Assembly: GCA_964398915.1 (NCBI GenBank)
Contig: CAYNOR010000010.1
Span: forward strand, 38,275-102,274
DNA: 64,000 nt
Reading direction: 5' to 3'
Source of the DNA: Tichowtungia sp964398915
GTDB lineage: Bacteria > Verrucomicrobiota > Kiritimatiellia > Kiritimatiellales > Tichowtungiaceae
Every line of letters starts with the position of its first letter. Position 1 is the first letter of the stretch. Below the pieces are notes generated by a model. That model did not search any database. It saw only the letters and a list, made by a program, of their open reading frames with translations, and was not told the DNA's origin. The position numbers and the translations under genes were made by a program. Of the stretch, positions 8,714 through 19,147 are shown piece after piece.

Positions 8714-9595
8714 TTAGCGTCCATTCGCGGTTAACCGTTTCCGAACCTTGGAGATCATCACAGCATCAACCAGCGCGGCGGAGATGAATCGGCGGACGAA
8801 GGCTCCGAAATGGGCGACGGCGGTGACGCGGGTGCGGATCGGCGGACGTCGGCTTTCCAGGCATTGGAGAATTTTCTCAGCGACGGCTTCCGGCGGTTTC
8901 ATGAATTTTTCTGCCGTGCGGGCGGCCCGGCCGGTTTTGCGGGTTTCGATGGCTTTCTTATAAAATTCCGCGAATGGTGAGTCGGGATTTTGCGTATAAC
9001 GTTCGGTGCGGTGCGCCAGATTTTCGGAAAACTTCGTTTCAATCGGCCCCGGCTGGATAATGGAAACGGCGACGCCGGAATCGAACAGTTCCCGCCGCAG
9101 GGCGTCGGAGAGCGCTTCAACTGCAAATTTCGAAGCGGAGTAAACTCCGGCGAAAGGCAGGCTTAACTCGCCCAGCACGGAGCTGACGTTAATGATGCGC
9201 CCGTATCCCTGTTTGCGGAAAAGGGGGATAAAGCGGGCGGTCAGCTCCTGTAATCCAAAGACATTGACTTCAAAAATATCGCGGAGCATGGCGCGCGGGG
9301 CGTCTTCAATAGCCGAAGTCAGCCCGAAGCCGGCGTTATTGACGATGGCACCGAGTTGTCCGCCGAAGCGTTTCAGCACGAGGTCGGTTGCGTTGGCAAT
9401 CGAGGTGCTGTCGGCGACGTCGAGGGCGACGGGATCGAACCCTTCGGCGCGGAGCATATCGAGGTCGGCGGGTTTACGGGCGGTCGGGGCGACCTGCCAG
9501 CCGTGTTCGCGCAGAAGCCGCGCTGTGGCCAGTCCGATACCTGACGAGCAGCCGGTGACCAGCACTGTTTTCGGATGTATTGCAGGATATTTCAT
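8714..9595 (-). CDS. Short-chain dehydrogenase/reductase (SDR) family oxidoreductase
   Basis: Classical SDR of 293 residues from the start at 9595, preferred to the in-frame ATG 42 bases upstream because TTGGAGAC precedes it and because the family begins about there. It shows the TGCSSGIGLA cofactor-binding loop, NNAGFG, the catalytic Ser in INVSSVLG and the YSASK Tyr/Lys pair. It reduces or oxidises an unknown alcohol or carbonyl with NAD(P)H. The C-terminal basic region (FGAFVRRFISAALVD) is typical of the subgroup often annotated as SDR-family oxidoreductase of unknown substrate. It stands alone, divergent from tig. A decayed relative of its 3' end lies just downstream at 8541-8713. Confidence 0.85.
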   Translation of the reverse strand: MKYPAIHPKTVLVTGCSSGIGLATARLLREHGWQVAPTARKPADLDMLRAEGFDPVALDVADSTSIANATDLVLKRFGGQLGAIVNNAGFGLTSAIEDAPRAMLRDIFEVNVFGLQELTARFIPLFRKQGYGRIINVSSVLGELSLPFAGVYSASKFAVEALSDALRRELFDSGVAVSIIQPGPIETKFSENLAHRTERYTQNPDSPFAEFYKKAIETRKTGRAARTAEKFMKPPEAVAEKILQCLESRRPPIRTRVTAVAHFGAFVRRFISAALVDAVMISKVRKRLTANGR

Positions 9596-9678
9596 TGTGT
9601 CTCCAAGGATTGGAAAACTAGCCGCTCTCCTTTCCAATGTCTGGAAAAATCGGAGATTAGAATCCGTGGGTTTGGAAA

Positions 9679-9707
9679 TTGACCTCGCCGGAGGTGTACC
9701 GTATTCT
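9679..9707 (+). promoter_or_regulatory. Sigma-70-type promoter for tig-clpP-clpX
   Basis: TTGACC (9679-9684) and TATTCT (9702-9707) are separated by exactly 17 bases and end about 38 bases before the tig start. The -35 box sits in the context GTTTGGAAATTGACC, which is repeated at the purA promoter. Confidence 0.6.
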
Positions 9708-9745
9708 GTGCCGCTTTTAAATTTCCAATTAATAGGAGAATTTTG

Positions 9746-11041
9746 ATGAAGGTTTCAATGAAAAGTGTCGGGGCGTGCCGCCAGACGATTAAAATCGAAG
9801 TGCCTGCCGAGACGGTAGCCGCTGAGCGTGCCGAATTGCTCAACTATTATGCCCGGGGCGTCAGCGTGCCGGGTTTTCGTAAGGGCCATGCTCCCAAAGC
9901 ATTGGTAGAGAAGAAGTTTGCAAAAGATATGGCCTCTGATCTGAAGGATCGTGTAGTGCCTAAGTTTTACCACGAAGCCATTGAGCAGGAAAAAGTCAAA
10001 GTGGTTAAGGTCGTGGATGTCAGCGAGCCGGAAATTGCCGACGGCAAGCCGCTCAAATTTGAAGTGACGGTTGATGTGGTTCCGGAATTCAAGTTGCCGA
10101 AGTATGAAGGCATCACCATTAAGGCTGAAAAAACCGATGTCTCTGAGAAACAGATTGATGAGACCGTCGAAAGCATTCTGCGCCAGCACGCGACCTATGA
10201 AGACGTCGAAGGATGCTCCGCTAAAGAAAAAAACCTGGTTCAGGTTTCCTATGAATCGACCATCGGCGGTCAGCCGCTGGAAGAAAAGGTTCCGCAGGCT
10301 CGCGGACTCGGACGCGGCACGGGGTACTGGATTACCTGCGACGACGAAGCGTTCCTGCCGGGTATGGGCAAAGCCCTGATCGGCACGAAGATTGGTGACA
10401 AGAAAGACGTTACGGTTAAATTCCCGGAAGGCTTTATTGTAAAGGAGCTGGCCGGTATGAAGGCCGAATTTAAGGTCGAAGTCACCGGCATGCGCGAAAC
10501 GAAACTGCCGGAGCTCAACGAAGAATTCCTGAAGAAACTCCACATGGAGTCCGAAGCTGAATTGCGCAAAAACATCCGCGAGCACCTCGAAGAAGCGGCA
10601 AAGAATAAGGAAAAAGGCCGCCAGCAGGATGAGGTTTGCGAATTCCTCCTCAAGAAGACCAAAATTGAAGTGCCGGAAAGCGCTGTGCAGGAACAGGCCC
10701 GTAATCTGACGTATGAGCTGGCCCGCCAGCGTATGATGCGCGGCATGAGTCAGGAGCAGATCAAAGCGCAGAGCGAAGACATGTTCAAAGAAGCCAAAGA
10801 AAAGGCTGAAGAACAGGTCAAGCTCCGTTACATCATTATGGCGATTGCTGATGAAGAAAGCGTTAAGGTTGAAGCGCAGGAAGTATCCGACGAAGTAGTC
10901 CGGATGGCTATTCAGCAACGTCAGGATGCCGCAGAATATCGCAAAAAGCTGGAAAAGGAAGATCAGCTTGACCTAGTGGCCGATCAGCTTCGCTTTACCA
11001 AAACGATTGAGCTCGTACTCGAAAAAGCAAAAATTAAATAG
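9746..11041 (+). CDS. tig: Trigger factor
   Basis: Ribosome-associated chaperone and peptidyl-prolyl isomerase, 431 residues. The N-terminal domain has the ribosome-docking signature (GFRKGHAPKALVEK, about residues 45-58); a FKBP-like domain spans about 155-245 and a helical chaperone domain follows. It holds nascent chains as they leave the ribosome. The ATG at 9746 is taken over the TTG immediately before it because AGGAG at 9734-9738 is then correctly spaced. It heads the classic tig-clpP-clpX gene order and has a good promoter at 9679-9707. Length is normal. Confidence 0.95.
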   Translation: MKVSMKSVGACRQTIKIEVPAETVAAERAELLNYYARGVSVPGFRKGHAPKALVEKKFAKDMASDLKDRVVPKFYHEAIEQEKVKVVKVVDVSEPEIADGKPLKFEVTVDVVPEFKLPKYEGITIKAEKTDVSEKQIDETVESILRQHATYEDVEGCSAKEKNLVQVSYESTIGGQPLEEKVPQARGLGRGTGYWITCDDEAFLPGMGKALIGTKIGDKKDVTVKFPEGFIVKELAGMKAEFKVEVTGMRETKLPELNEEFLKKLHMESEAELRKNIREHLEEAAKNKEKGRQQDEVCEFLLKKTKIEVPESAVQEQARNLTYELARQRMMRGMSQEQIKAQSEDMFKEAKEKAEEQVKLRYIIMAIADEESVKVEAQEVSDEVVRMAIQQRQDAAEYRKKLEKEDQLDLVADQLRFTKTIELVLEKAKIK

Positions 11042-11042
11042 G

Positions 11043-11114
11043 GATTGGATATTAGATATTCGTTATTTGCGAATAACCAATATCGAATAACAAATAACGG
11101 AGCCGGACGGCTCC
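11043..11114 (+). repeat. A/T-rich inverted repeat and hairpin between tig and clpP
   Basis: CGTTATTTG (11061-11069) pairs with CAAATAACG (11091-11099) around an AATATCGAATAAC core, and a GGAGCC-GGAC-GGCTCC hairpin follows at 11099-11114, just before the clpP ribosome site. The A/T pattern recurs at several other gene starts in the window. Confidence 0.55.
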
Positions 11115-11127
11115 TGAAAGGGCACAA

Positions 11128-11709
11128 ATGCTTATTCCAATGGTGATTGAACAGACAGGGCGCGGCGAGCGGTCGTATGACATTTACTCGCGGTTGCTGA
11201 AAGAGCGGATCATTTTCCTCGGCACGGAAATCAACGATGATGTGAGCAATCTCATCATCGCGCAGCTGCTGTTCTTGCAGAGCGAAGATGCCGAGAAGGA
11301 CATCAGCATGTACATCAACTCGCCCGGCGGCGTCGTCACCGCCGGTCTGGCGATTTATGACACGATGCAATTCCTGAAATGCCCGATCACGACCTATTGC
11401 GTCGGCCAGGCCGCCAGCATGGGTGCTGTGCTGCTGGCTGCGGGCACTAAAGGTAAGCGTTTTGCGCTGCCGAATGCCCGGATCATGATTCATCAGCCGC
11501 TCGGCGGTTCGCAAGGACAGGCCACGGATATCGAAATCCAGACCAAAGAAATCCTCCGCATGAAAAAGCGGCTGAATGAAATTCTGGCTTTCCATACCGG
11601 ACAGCCGCTTAAAACGATCGAGAAAGATACCGACCGCGACTTTTTTATGTCTGCGGCTGAAGGCGTCAAATACGGCCTCGTCGACGAAGTGGTTGCCAAA
11701 AAGATATAA
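11128..11709 (+). CDS. clpP: ATP-dependent Clp protease proteolytic subunit ClpP
   Basis: Serine protease subunit of 193 residues that forms the double-ring chamber fed by ClpX. The catalytic Ser is in GQAASMGAVLL, the His in IMIHQPLGG and the Asp in the DTDRDFFM region; the INSPGG oxyanion segment is intact. It lies between tig and clpX, 15 bases before clpX, so the three are probably cotranscribed. The start ATG at 11128 follows AAAGGG. Length and motifs are fully standard and nothing is missing. Confidence 0.97.
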   Translation: MLIPMVIEQTGRGERSYDIYSRLLKERIIFLGTEINDDVSNLIIAQLLFLQSEDAEKDISMYINSPGGVVTAGLAIYDTMQFLKCPITTYCVGQAASMGAVLLAAGTKGKRFALPNARIMIHQPLGGSQGQATDIEIQTKEILRMKKRLNEILAFHTGQPLKTIEKDTDRDFFMSAAEGVKYGLVDEVVAKKI

Positions 11710-11724
11710 CCGGAACCGGATTTT

Positions 11725-12987
11725 ATGAATAATACCAAGCGGCCTTCAAAGCCCGTCTGCTCCTTTTGCGGAAAAACCGAAAAAGATGCCCGCAGCCTGA
11801 TCGCCGGGCCGGACGGCATTTGCATCTGCGACGAATGCGTCCAGCTTTGCGACGCCATGATCTCTCAGCAGGGTCAGCGCGGCAAAGCGACCGAAACACC
11901 CGGCGGCGAGACCAAGGTGCCGAAGCCCCATGAAATCAAAGCCAAGCTCGACGAATACGTCATCGGGCAGGAACACGCCAAGAAAGTGCTCTCCGTTGCT
12001 GTTCATAATCACTATAAGCGGCTGACGGACACCACTTTTAAAGATGACGGCGTGGAACTCGAAAAAAGCAACGTCCTGCTCGTCGGCCCGACCGGTAGCG
12101 GCAAAACCCTGCTGGCCAAAACGCTGGCGCGGATTCTTGACGTGCCGTACGCCATCACCGACGCCACAACCGTCACCGAAGCCGGCTATGTCGGCGAAGA
12201 TGTTGAAAGCATCCTGCTGGCGCTACTGCAGAATGCCAATCACGATGTCAAACGCGCCGAGCGCGGCATCGTCTACATCGACGAAATCGACAAAATTTCC
12301 CGCAAAACCGACAACGTTTCGATCACTCGCGACGTTTCCGGCGAAGGGGTCCAGCAGGCCCTGCTGAAAATCATCGAAGGCACCATCGCCAGCATTCCGC
12401 CCAAAGGCGGACGCAAGCACCCGCAGGAGGAATACATCAAGCTCAACACGAGCAATATTCTCTTCATTTGCGGCGGCGCATTCGTCGGCCTCGATGACAT
12501 CATTAAACGCCGCACCGACAAAAAAGTACTCGGATTTGGTGCGATCAACGAAAAAGTTTCCGAAGATTGGAAGCCGGAAACCATGAACGTGGAACCGGAA
12601 GATTTGCTCAAGTACGGACTTATTCCCGAATTTATCGGACGCCTGCCGCTGGTCGTACAGCTTCAGGAGCTTTCCGAAGACGATTTGATTCACATCCTGA
12701 CCCAGCCGAAAAACTCAATGGTCAAGCAGTACAAAAAACTGCTCGCCATGGATTCGGTGGAACTGGAGTTTGACGACGAGGCACTGCGCGCGCTCGCCAA
12801 AATGGCGCTTAAACGCAAAACCGGCGCCCGCGGACTGCGCGCCATCCTTGAGCATCTGATGCTCGACGTCATGTACGAAGTACCGCAGCGTAGCGACATC
12901 ACCAACTGTCGCATCACCAAAGACGTTGTCGAGGGTCGCGCCCACCCGATTGAGCTTGGTGATTTGAAGAAAAAAAAGTCGGCTTAA
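11725..12987 (+). CDS. clpX: ATP-dependent Clp protease ATP-binding subunit ClpX
   Basis: AAA+ unfoldase, 420 residues, that recognises tagged proteins, unfolds them and threads them into ClpP. The N-terminal zinc domain has four cysteines (CSFCGK and CICDECVQLC). Walker A is GPTGSGKT, Walker B IVYIDEID, and sensor and arginine regions follow (GLIPEFIGRLP). The VLGFG segment may be the ClpP-docking loop. The stop codon is embedded in the stem of the bidirectional terminator at 12973-13000. Confidence 0.97.
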   Translation: MNNTKRPSKPVCSFCGKTEKDARSLIAGPDGICICDECVQLCDAMISQQGQRGKATETPGGETKVPKPHEIKAKLDEYVIGQEHAKKVLSVAVHNHYKRLTDTTFKDDGVELEKSNVLLVGPTGSGKTLLAKTLARILDVPYAITDATTVTEAGYVGEDVESILLALLQNANHDVKRAERGIVYIDEIDKISRKTDNVSITRDVSGEGVQQALLKIIEGTIASIPPKGGRKHPQEEYIKLNTSNILFICGGAFVGLDDIIKRRTDKKVLGFGAINEKVSEDWKPETMNVEPEDLLKYGLIPEFIGRLPLVVQLQELSEDDLIHILTQPKNSMVKQYKKLLAMDSVELEFDDEALRALAKMALKRKTGARGLRAILEHLMLDVMYEVPQRSDITNCRITKDVVEGRAHPIELGDLKKKKSA

Positions 12988-13000
12988 CCGCCGGCTTTTT
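12973..13000. terminator. Bidirectional intrinsic terminator between clpX and amrS
   Basis: AAAAAGTCGGC and GCCGGCTTTTT form an 11-base stem with one mismatch around a TTAACC loop. A runs on one side and T runs on the other let it serve both the rightward clpX operon and the leftward amrS gene. Confidence 0.75.
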
Positions 13001-13012
13001 CGCTGTTTTCAA

Positions 13013-13888
13013 TTAAGCAGCGATGTGAACATTGCCGAGGTGGACGTGCTGCAGACCGTTGTGTTCTGCAATACTTTTAGCTTGGAGCAGATTTTCCAGC
13101 GGGGGTGGCGGCGCTTCGTTCCATTGAGTCGTCGGGCGGTACGCGCTGAAGTGCCACGGCACATCCGGTCCAAGGTTTGTAACCGCCCATTTGGTCATGG
13201 CGTCAATTTCAGCGGGCGAGTCGTTCCAGCCCGGAATCAGCAGGGTGGTGACTTCAAGATGCACGTCTGTTTTCTGCCGAATGTAAACCAGAGTGTCGAG
13301 GACCGGCTGGAGCGTCGCGCCGCACAGTTTTTGATAAAAGCGGTCGGTGAAGGCTTTTAAGTCCACGTTGGCGGCGTCCATGTGCGCGTAAAATTCCTTG
13401 CGCGGTTCCGGCTCGATCCAGCCGTTGGTGACGGCTACGGTTTTGAGTCCGCAGGCATGGCAGATTTTCGCTGTGTTGACAGCAAACTCCAGAAAGATGA
13501 TCGGTTCGTTGTAGGTGAACGCTACGCTTTCGCAGCCGTAGCGGACGGCCGCTTCAGCGATTTTTTCGGGCGTTATTGGAGTTCCTTCCAGCCTGACGGC
13601 GCGGCTTAAATGGTGATTCTGACAGAACTTGCACAGTAGATTGCAGCCGACAGTTCCGAACGACAGGACGCTGGAGCCGGGCAGGAAATGGGTTAGCGGT
13701 TTTTTCTCGATCGGATCGACGGCCAGCCCGCTGATGAGACCATACGAGGCGGCGATCAGTTCGTCGCCGGTCCGTTGCCGGACGAAGCATGCGCCGCGAT
13801 TTCCCTCCGCGATGCGGCAGTGGCGCGGGCAGAGATCGCACACGATCAGCCCATCGTCTCTTAAATGCCAGTATCGCGCCGTTTTCAT
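13013..13888 (-). CDS. amrS: AmmeMemoRadiSam system radical SAM enzyme
   Basis: Radical SAM protein of 291 residues. The 4Fe-4S/SAM motif CNLLCKFC (Cys-x3-Cys-x2-Cys) follows FGTVG; an extra cysteine cluster near the N-terminus (CDLCPRHC, then GACFVR) is typical of this family. The start at 13888 is chosen because homology begins there; the longer in-frame extension to 13978 would overlap amrB. Family knowledge: it is named for co-occurrence with AMMECR1 (amrA) and Memo (amrB) proteins, and the reaction is not settled. It is divergent from amrB with only 52 bases between starts, so the two probably share control. The third member is at 27052. Confidence 0.92.
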   Translation of the reverse strand: MKTARYWHLRDDGLIVCDLCPRHCRIAEGNRGACFVRQRTGDELIAASYGLISGLAVDPIEKKPLTHFLPGSSVLSFGTVGCNLLCKFCQNHHLSRAVRLEGTPITPEKIAEAAVRYGCESVAFTYNEPIIFLEFAVNTAKICHACGLKTVAVTNGWIEPEPRKEFYAHMDAANVDLKAFTDRFYQKLCGATLQPVLDTLVYIRQKTDVHLEVTTLLIPGWNDSPAEIDAMTKWAVTNLGPDVPWHFSAYRPTTQWNEAPPPPLENLLQAKSIAEHNGLQHVHLGNVHIAA

Positions 13889-13940
13889 GGCCGGATAATA
13901 ACGCTGTTCACTTCGCGACGCATCTATTAAAATTTGAGGT

Positions 13941-14699
13941 ATGAAAGCGAATGTTCGATTACCCGCCGTGGCGGGCATGTTTTATCCGGCTGATCCCGGC
14001 GAACTGCGCCGGATGATCGAAGATTTTCTGTCGGCGGCAAAGCCGGGATTGCATCCGAAAGCGATTATTGCGCCGCACGCCGGTTATGTTTATTCCGGTC
14101 CGATTGCCGCCAGCGCGTACAAGCGGATCGATCCTGAGAAAATATCGCGTGTCGTATTGATCGGCCCGTCACACCGCGTTCCCTTGCGAGGTCTGGCCGG
14201 GTCGTCGGCTTCTTTCTGGCGCACGCCGCTGGGCGATGTTCCGGTTGAATGCCCGGCGTTTGTTCCGGCGAACGATGCCGCGCATGAGCAGGAGCACAGT
14301 CTTGAAGTGCAGGTGCCGTTTCTTCAGATGGTTCTCAGCCGCTTTACGTTGATTCCGCTGGTGGTCGGCGAAGCCGTTACCGAAGAAGTTGCCGAGGTCC
14401 TTGAAAAATGCTGGGGCGGATCGGAGACGCTGATTGTTATAAGTTCTGATCTCAGTCACTACGAAAACTATAAAACCGCCCGTGAGATGGACACGGCCGC
14501 GGCTAAAGCGATTCTGGCGATGGATGAGCGCGGACTGGATTACGACAACGCCTGCGGGCTGGTTCCAGTCTGCGGACTGTTGCATCTGGCGAAACAGGAG
14601 AAAATGCGTGCTGAGCTGGTTGATCTGCGTAACTCCGGCGACACCGCCGGATCGCGCGATCAGGTGGTCGGCTACGGCGTCTTTGCGTTTTATGAATGA
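13941..14699 (+). CDS. amrB: AmmeMemoRadiSam system protein B (Memo family)
   Basis: Memo-family protein of 252 residues related to class III extradiol dioxygenases. The N-terminal LPAVAGMFYPADP and IIAPHAGYVYSGP motifs and the later LIGPSHR, EHSLEVQVPFLQ and SSDLSHYE segments supply the conserved His, Asp and Glu residues of the family's metal pocket. It is divergent from amrS, the radical SAM partner. Biochemical role not established in the family at large; a shared function with amrS and amrA is inferred from co-occurrence. Confidence 0.92.
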   Translation: MKANVRLPAVAGMFYPADPGELRRMIEDFLSAAKPGLHPKAIIAPHAGYVYSGPIAASAYKRIDPEKISRVVLIGPSHRVPLRGLAGSSASFWRTPLGDVPVECPAFVPANDAAHEQEHSLEVQVPFLQMVLSRFTLIPLVVGEAVTEEVAEVLEKCWGGSETLIVISSDLSHYENYKTAREMDTAAAKAILAMDERGLDYDNACGLVPVCGLLHLAKQEKMRAELVDLRNSGDTAGSRDQVVGYGVFAFYE

Positions 14700-14978
14700 T
14701 ATCCACCTTCCGTTACCTTTCCGGCATGGATGAACCAGCCAAAGACCAGCGTGAATGGCTGCGACCGCAACGGAAAATTTTTCCAGCTTTCCCGCTCGGT
14801 AGGGAGTCGGTTTTTTAAGAAAGGCTTTTGTGTCGGTATCCAAAAGCCGAACAGTGCGCCATTTTGTCGCTTTTAAAGGCTAAGGTGTGTCATCTTATTC
14901 GTCTCACCCCAAATAATTTATAATTTTTATTTTCCATAATATGCTTATAGATAATGATTAATGACTTATCAATCTATT
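14700..14978. other. Gap upstream of the dnaK promoter
   Basis: No gene. The right half is very A/T-rich. A loose palindrome (GATTAAT...AATC, 14957-14975) sits just upstream of the -24 box. No CIRCE element was found. If the sigma-54 promoter is real, an activator site should lie within about 80-150 bases upstream; none was recognised. Confidence 0.4.
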
Positions 14979-14995
14979 CTGGCACACTGCTTGCT
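14979..14995 (+). promoter_or_regulatory. Sigma-54-type (-24/-12) promoter upstream of dnaK
   Basis: CTGGCACACTGCTTGCT matches the consensus TGGCAC-N5-TTGCW: GG at 14981-14982 and GC at 14993-14994 are separated by exactly 10 bases. Transcription would start about 15006, some 80 bases before dnaK. A perfect palindrome TTTTTAGCTAAAAA lies at 15010-15023. Confidence 0.6.
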
Positions 14996-15038
14996 CAAAC
15001 ATAAGCGTCTTTTTAGCTAAAAAAGATAATAAAAATTT

Positions 15039-15067
15039 CCGCCAGAGGCGGATCTGCCGCAGGCAGA
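15039..15067 (+). promoter_or_regulatory. Twin hairpins in the dnaK leader
   Basis: Two adjacent perfect small hairpins, CCGCC-AGA-GGCGG (15039-15051) and TCTGCC-GCA-GGCAGA (15053-15067), lie just before the dnaK ribosome site (AAAGGA). They may affect message stability or translation; no function is established. Confidence 0.5.
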
Positions 15068-15087
15068 CAACTGAAAGGAATAAAACC

Positions 15088-17016
15088 ATGGCAACAACAT
15101 CAAAAGTTTTAGGGATCGATCTGGGAACCACCAATTCCTGTATGGCAATTATGGAGGGCGGCGAACCGACCGTTATTCCAAATGCTGAAGGCGGACGCAC
15201 GACCCCTTCAGTCGTGGCATTCACCAAGGACGGCGAACGGCTAGTCGGACAGGCCGCCAAACGTCAGGCTGTAACTAACCCGAAAAATACCATTTTCTCC
15301 GTAAAACGTTTCATGGGGCGCAATTATGCTGAAGTCGCCCACGAAATCGAACTGGTACCCTATCAGGTCGTCAAAGCCGCCAACGGCGATGCGCACATTA
15401 AAGTCGGCGACAAAACCTACGCGCCGCCGGAAATCTCCGCGATGATTCTCCAGAAGATGAAAACCGACGCCGAAGCCTATCTCGGTGAAAAAATCACTCA
15501 GGCCGTGATCACCGTTCCGGCCTACTTCAACGACCGTCAGCGTCAGGCGACCAAAGATGCCGGTAAAATCGCGGGCCTTGAAGTGTTACGCATTGTCAAC
15601 GAACCGACCGCTGCTTCGCTGGCCTACGGCCTCGACAAAAAGCACGACGAGAAAATCGCCATCTACGACCTCGGCGGGGGAACCTTCGATATTTCCGTAC
15701 TCGATATCGGCGACGGCGTGTTCGAAGTAGCCGCAACCAACGGCGACGGACACCTCGGCGGTGACGATTTCGACCAGAAGGTTATGGACTGGCTGGTTCA
15801 GGAGTTCAAGAAGGAGCAAGGCGTTGACCTCTCGAAAGATCCGATGGCTCAGCAGCGCCTCAAAGAAGCCGCTGAAAAAGCTAAGTGCGAACTCTCCAGT
15901 TCAAACTCGACCGATATTAACCTGCCGTTTATTACAGCGGATGCCAGCGGCCCGAAACATCTGAACGTCACTCTGACCCGCGCCAAACTGGAACAGCTGG
16001 TGGACGATCTGATCGCCCGAGCCGAAGGCCCGGTAAAAGCCTGCCTGCAGGATTCCAAGCTGAACACCAGCCAGATTGACGAAGTGATTCTGGTCGGCGG
16101 ATCAACCCGTATGCCGCGCGTGCAGAACTCGGTGAAAGCGCTTTTCGGCGGCAAAGAACCGCATAAGGGGGTAAACCCGGACGAAGTGGTCGCGGTCGGC
16201 GCGGCAATTCAGGGCGGCATTATGAAGGGCGAAGTGAAGGATGTGCTCCTTCTCGACGTCACTCCGCTGACGCTCGGTATCGAAACACTCGGCGGTGTAC
16301 GCACCCCGCTCATCGAACGCAACACGACGATCCCGACCAAGAAGAGCGAAATTTTCTCAACGGCTGCCGACAATCAGCCGGCTGTAGATATTCATGTTCT
16401 GCAGGGCGAACGCAAAATGTCACGCGACAACAAGACGATCGGCCACTTCCAGCTCGACGGTATTCCGCCGGCTCCGCGCGGCGTGCCGCAGATTGAAGTG
16501 ACGTTCGATATCGACGCCAACGGCATTCTGAACGTGAAAGCCAAAGACCTCGGCACCGGCAAGGAACAGCACATCACCATCACCGCTTCGAGCGGTCTGT
16601 CAAAGGACGAAATCGAAAAGATGATGAAGGATGCTGAAATGCACGCCGCCGAAGACGAAAAGGCCAAAGAACGTGTCGATCTGCGCAATCAGGCTGACAG
16701 CGTCGTATTCCAGACGGAAAAATTCATGAAGGAAAACGGCGATAAGATTTCCGCCGACAACAAAACCGCTGTCGAAGCGGCGATTGAACCGGTCAAGGAA
16801 GCGCTCAAGAGCGACAACGACGAGCAGATCAAATCGGCTGTGGAAAAACTGAACGAAGCCATGCAGGCGGCGGCCACGGAAATGTATTCCAAGGCACAAC
16901 CCGGCACGCAGGAAGCCCAGCAGCAGCCGGGCGGCGATCAGCCCAAAGGCGAAAAGCAGGCGGATGGTGACGTAATCGACGCCGACTACAAGATGGACGA
17001 CGACAAGAAGAAGTAG
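15088..17016 (+). CDS. dnaK: Chaperone DnaK (Hsp70)
   Basis: Hsp70 chaperone of 642 residues. The ATPase domain opens with IGIDLGTTNSC-type phosphate-binding residues and continues with IAIYDLGGGTFD and ILVGGSTRMP; the substrate-binding domain begins near DVTPLTLGIETLGG; the helical lid ends in a glutamine/glycine-rich linker and an acidic terminus (DVIDADYK). It binds exposed hydrophobic segments and releases them on ATP exchange. Neither dnaJ nor grpE is beside it; groES follows after 84 bases. Unusually, the sequence upstream carries a sigma-54-type rather than an obvious heat-shock or sigma-70 promoter. Confidence 0.97.
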   Translation: MATTSKVLGIDLGTTNSCMAIMEGGEPTVIPNAEGGRTTPSVVAFTKDGERLVGQAAKRQAVTNPKNTIFSVKRFMGRNYAEVAHEIELVPYQVVKAANGDAHIKVGDKTYAPPEISAMILQKMKTDAEAYLGEKITQAVITVPAYFNDRQRQATKDAGKIAGLEVLRIVNEPTAASLAYGLDKKHDEKIAIYDLGGGTFDISVLDIGDGVFEVAATNGDGHLGGDDFDQKVMDWLVQEFKKEQGVDLSKDPMAQQRLKEAAEKAKCELSSSNSTDINLPFITADASGPKHLNVTLTRAKLEQLVDDLIARAEGPVKACLQDSKLNTSQIDEVILVGGSTRMPRVQNSVKALFGGKEPHKGVNPDEVVAVGAAIQGGIMKGEVKDVLLLDVTPLTLGIETLGGVRTPLIERNTTIPTKKSEIFSTAADNQPAVDIHVLQGERKMSRDNKTIGHFQLDGIPPAPRGVPQIEVTFDIDANGILNVKAKDLGTGKEQHITITASSGLSKDEIEKMMKDAEMHAAEDEKAKERVDLRNQADSVVFQTEKFMKENGDKISADNKTAVEAAIEPVKEALKSDNDEQIKSAVEKLNEAMQAAATEMYSKAQPGTQEAQQQPGGDQPKGEKQADGDVIDADYKMDDDKKK

Positions 17017-17100
17017 AACCGCAGAATATTGAACAAAGAATATCGAATGCCGAAGTTCGGCAAACAGGAAATATCAACCACAACAGGAGGAAGTGCATAC

Positions 17101-17388
17101 ATGAACATTAAACCGTTAGGCGACCGCGTATTGGTCGAACCGATTAAAGAAGCCGAAATGAAAAAAGGCGGCATCATTATTCCTGACACCGCTAAAGAGC
17201 GTCCGCAGGAAGGCAAAGTAATCGCCTTGGGAACCGGCAAGCTGGATGACAACGGCAAAGTCATTCCCTTCAACGTCAAAAAAGGTGACACCGTACTCAT
17301 GCCGAAATACGGCGGAACGGAAGTCAAAATGGGCGGCAAGGAATACCAGATCATGCGCGAAGAAGATATTCTCGCTGTGATCGGCTAA
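17101..17388 (+). CDS. groES: Co-chaperonin GroES
   Basis: 10-kDa chaperonin of 95 residues, the lid of the GroEL folding chamber. It begins MNIKPLGDRVLVEP and has the mobile-loop region KKGGIIIPDTAKE. The ATG at 17101 is chosen over an in-frame ATG at 17029 because CAGGAGGAAG precedes it and the family starts there; the upstream stretch contains an AATATCGAAT repeat fragment. groEL begins 25 bases downstream, so the two are an operon, probably joined with dnaK. Confidence 0.97.
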   Translation: MNIKPLGDRVLVEPIKEAEMKKGGIIIPDTAKERPQEGKVIALGTGKLDDNGKVIPFNVKKGDTVLMPKYGGTEVKMGGKEYQIMREEDILAVIG

Positions 17389-17413
17389 TAAAAAACTTAA
17401 AGGAGAAGTCAAC

Positions 17414-19051
<1,638 letters not shown>

Positions 19052-19089
19052 GTCGCTGATAAAGCCTAAATTGCCGTTTGACGGCGGGA

Positions 19090-19120
19090 AGCGGGGCGTG
19101 TACATTACGCCCCGCTTTTT
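19090..19120 (+). terminator. Intrinsic terminator after groEL
   Basis: A perfect nine-base stem, GCGGGGCGT (19091-19099) with ACGCCCCGC (19107-19115), seven-base loop, followed by T5. Confidence 0.85.
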
Positions 19121-19147
19121 AGTTTCAATGAGAGGACTGATCGCACT

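Noticed and set aside
14979..15087. CIRCE or HrcA-type operator before dnaK or groES
   Set aside because: No TTAGCACTC-N9-GAGTGCTAA-like palindrome was found in either leader; the palindrome at 15010-15023 is different.
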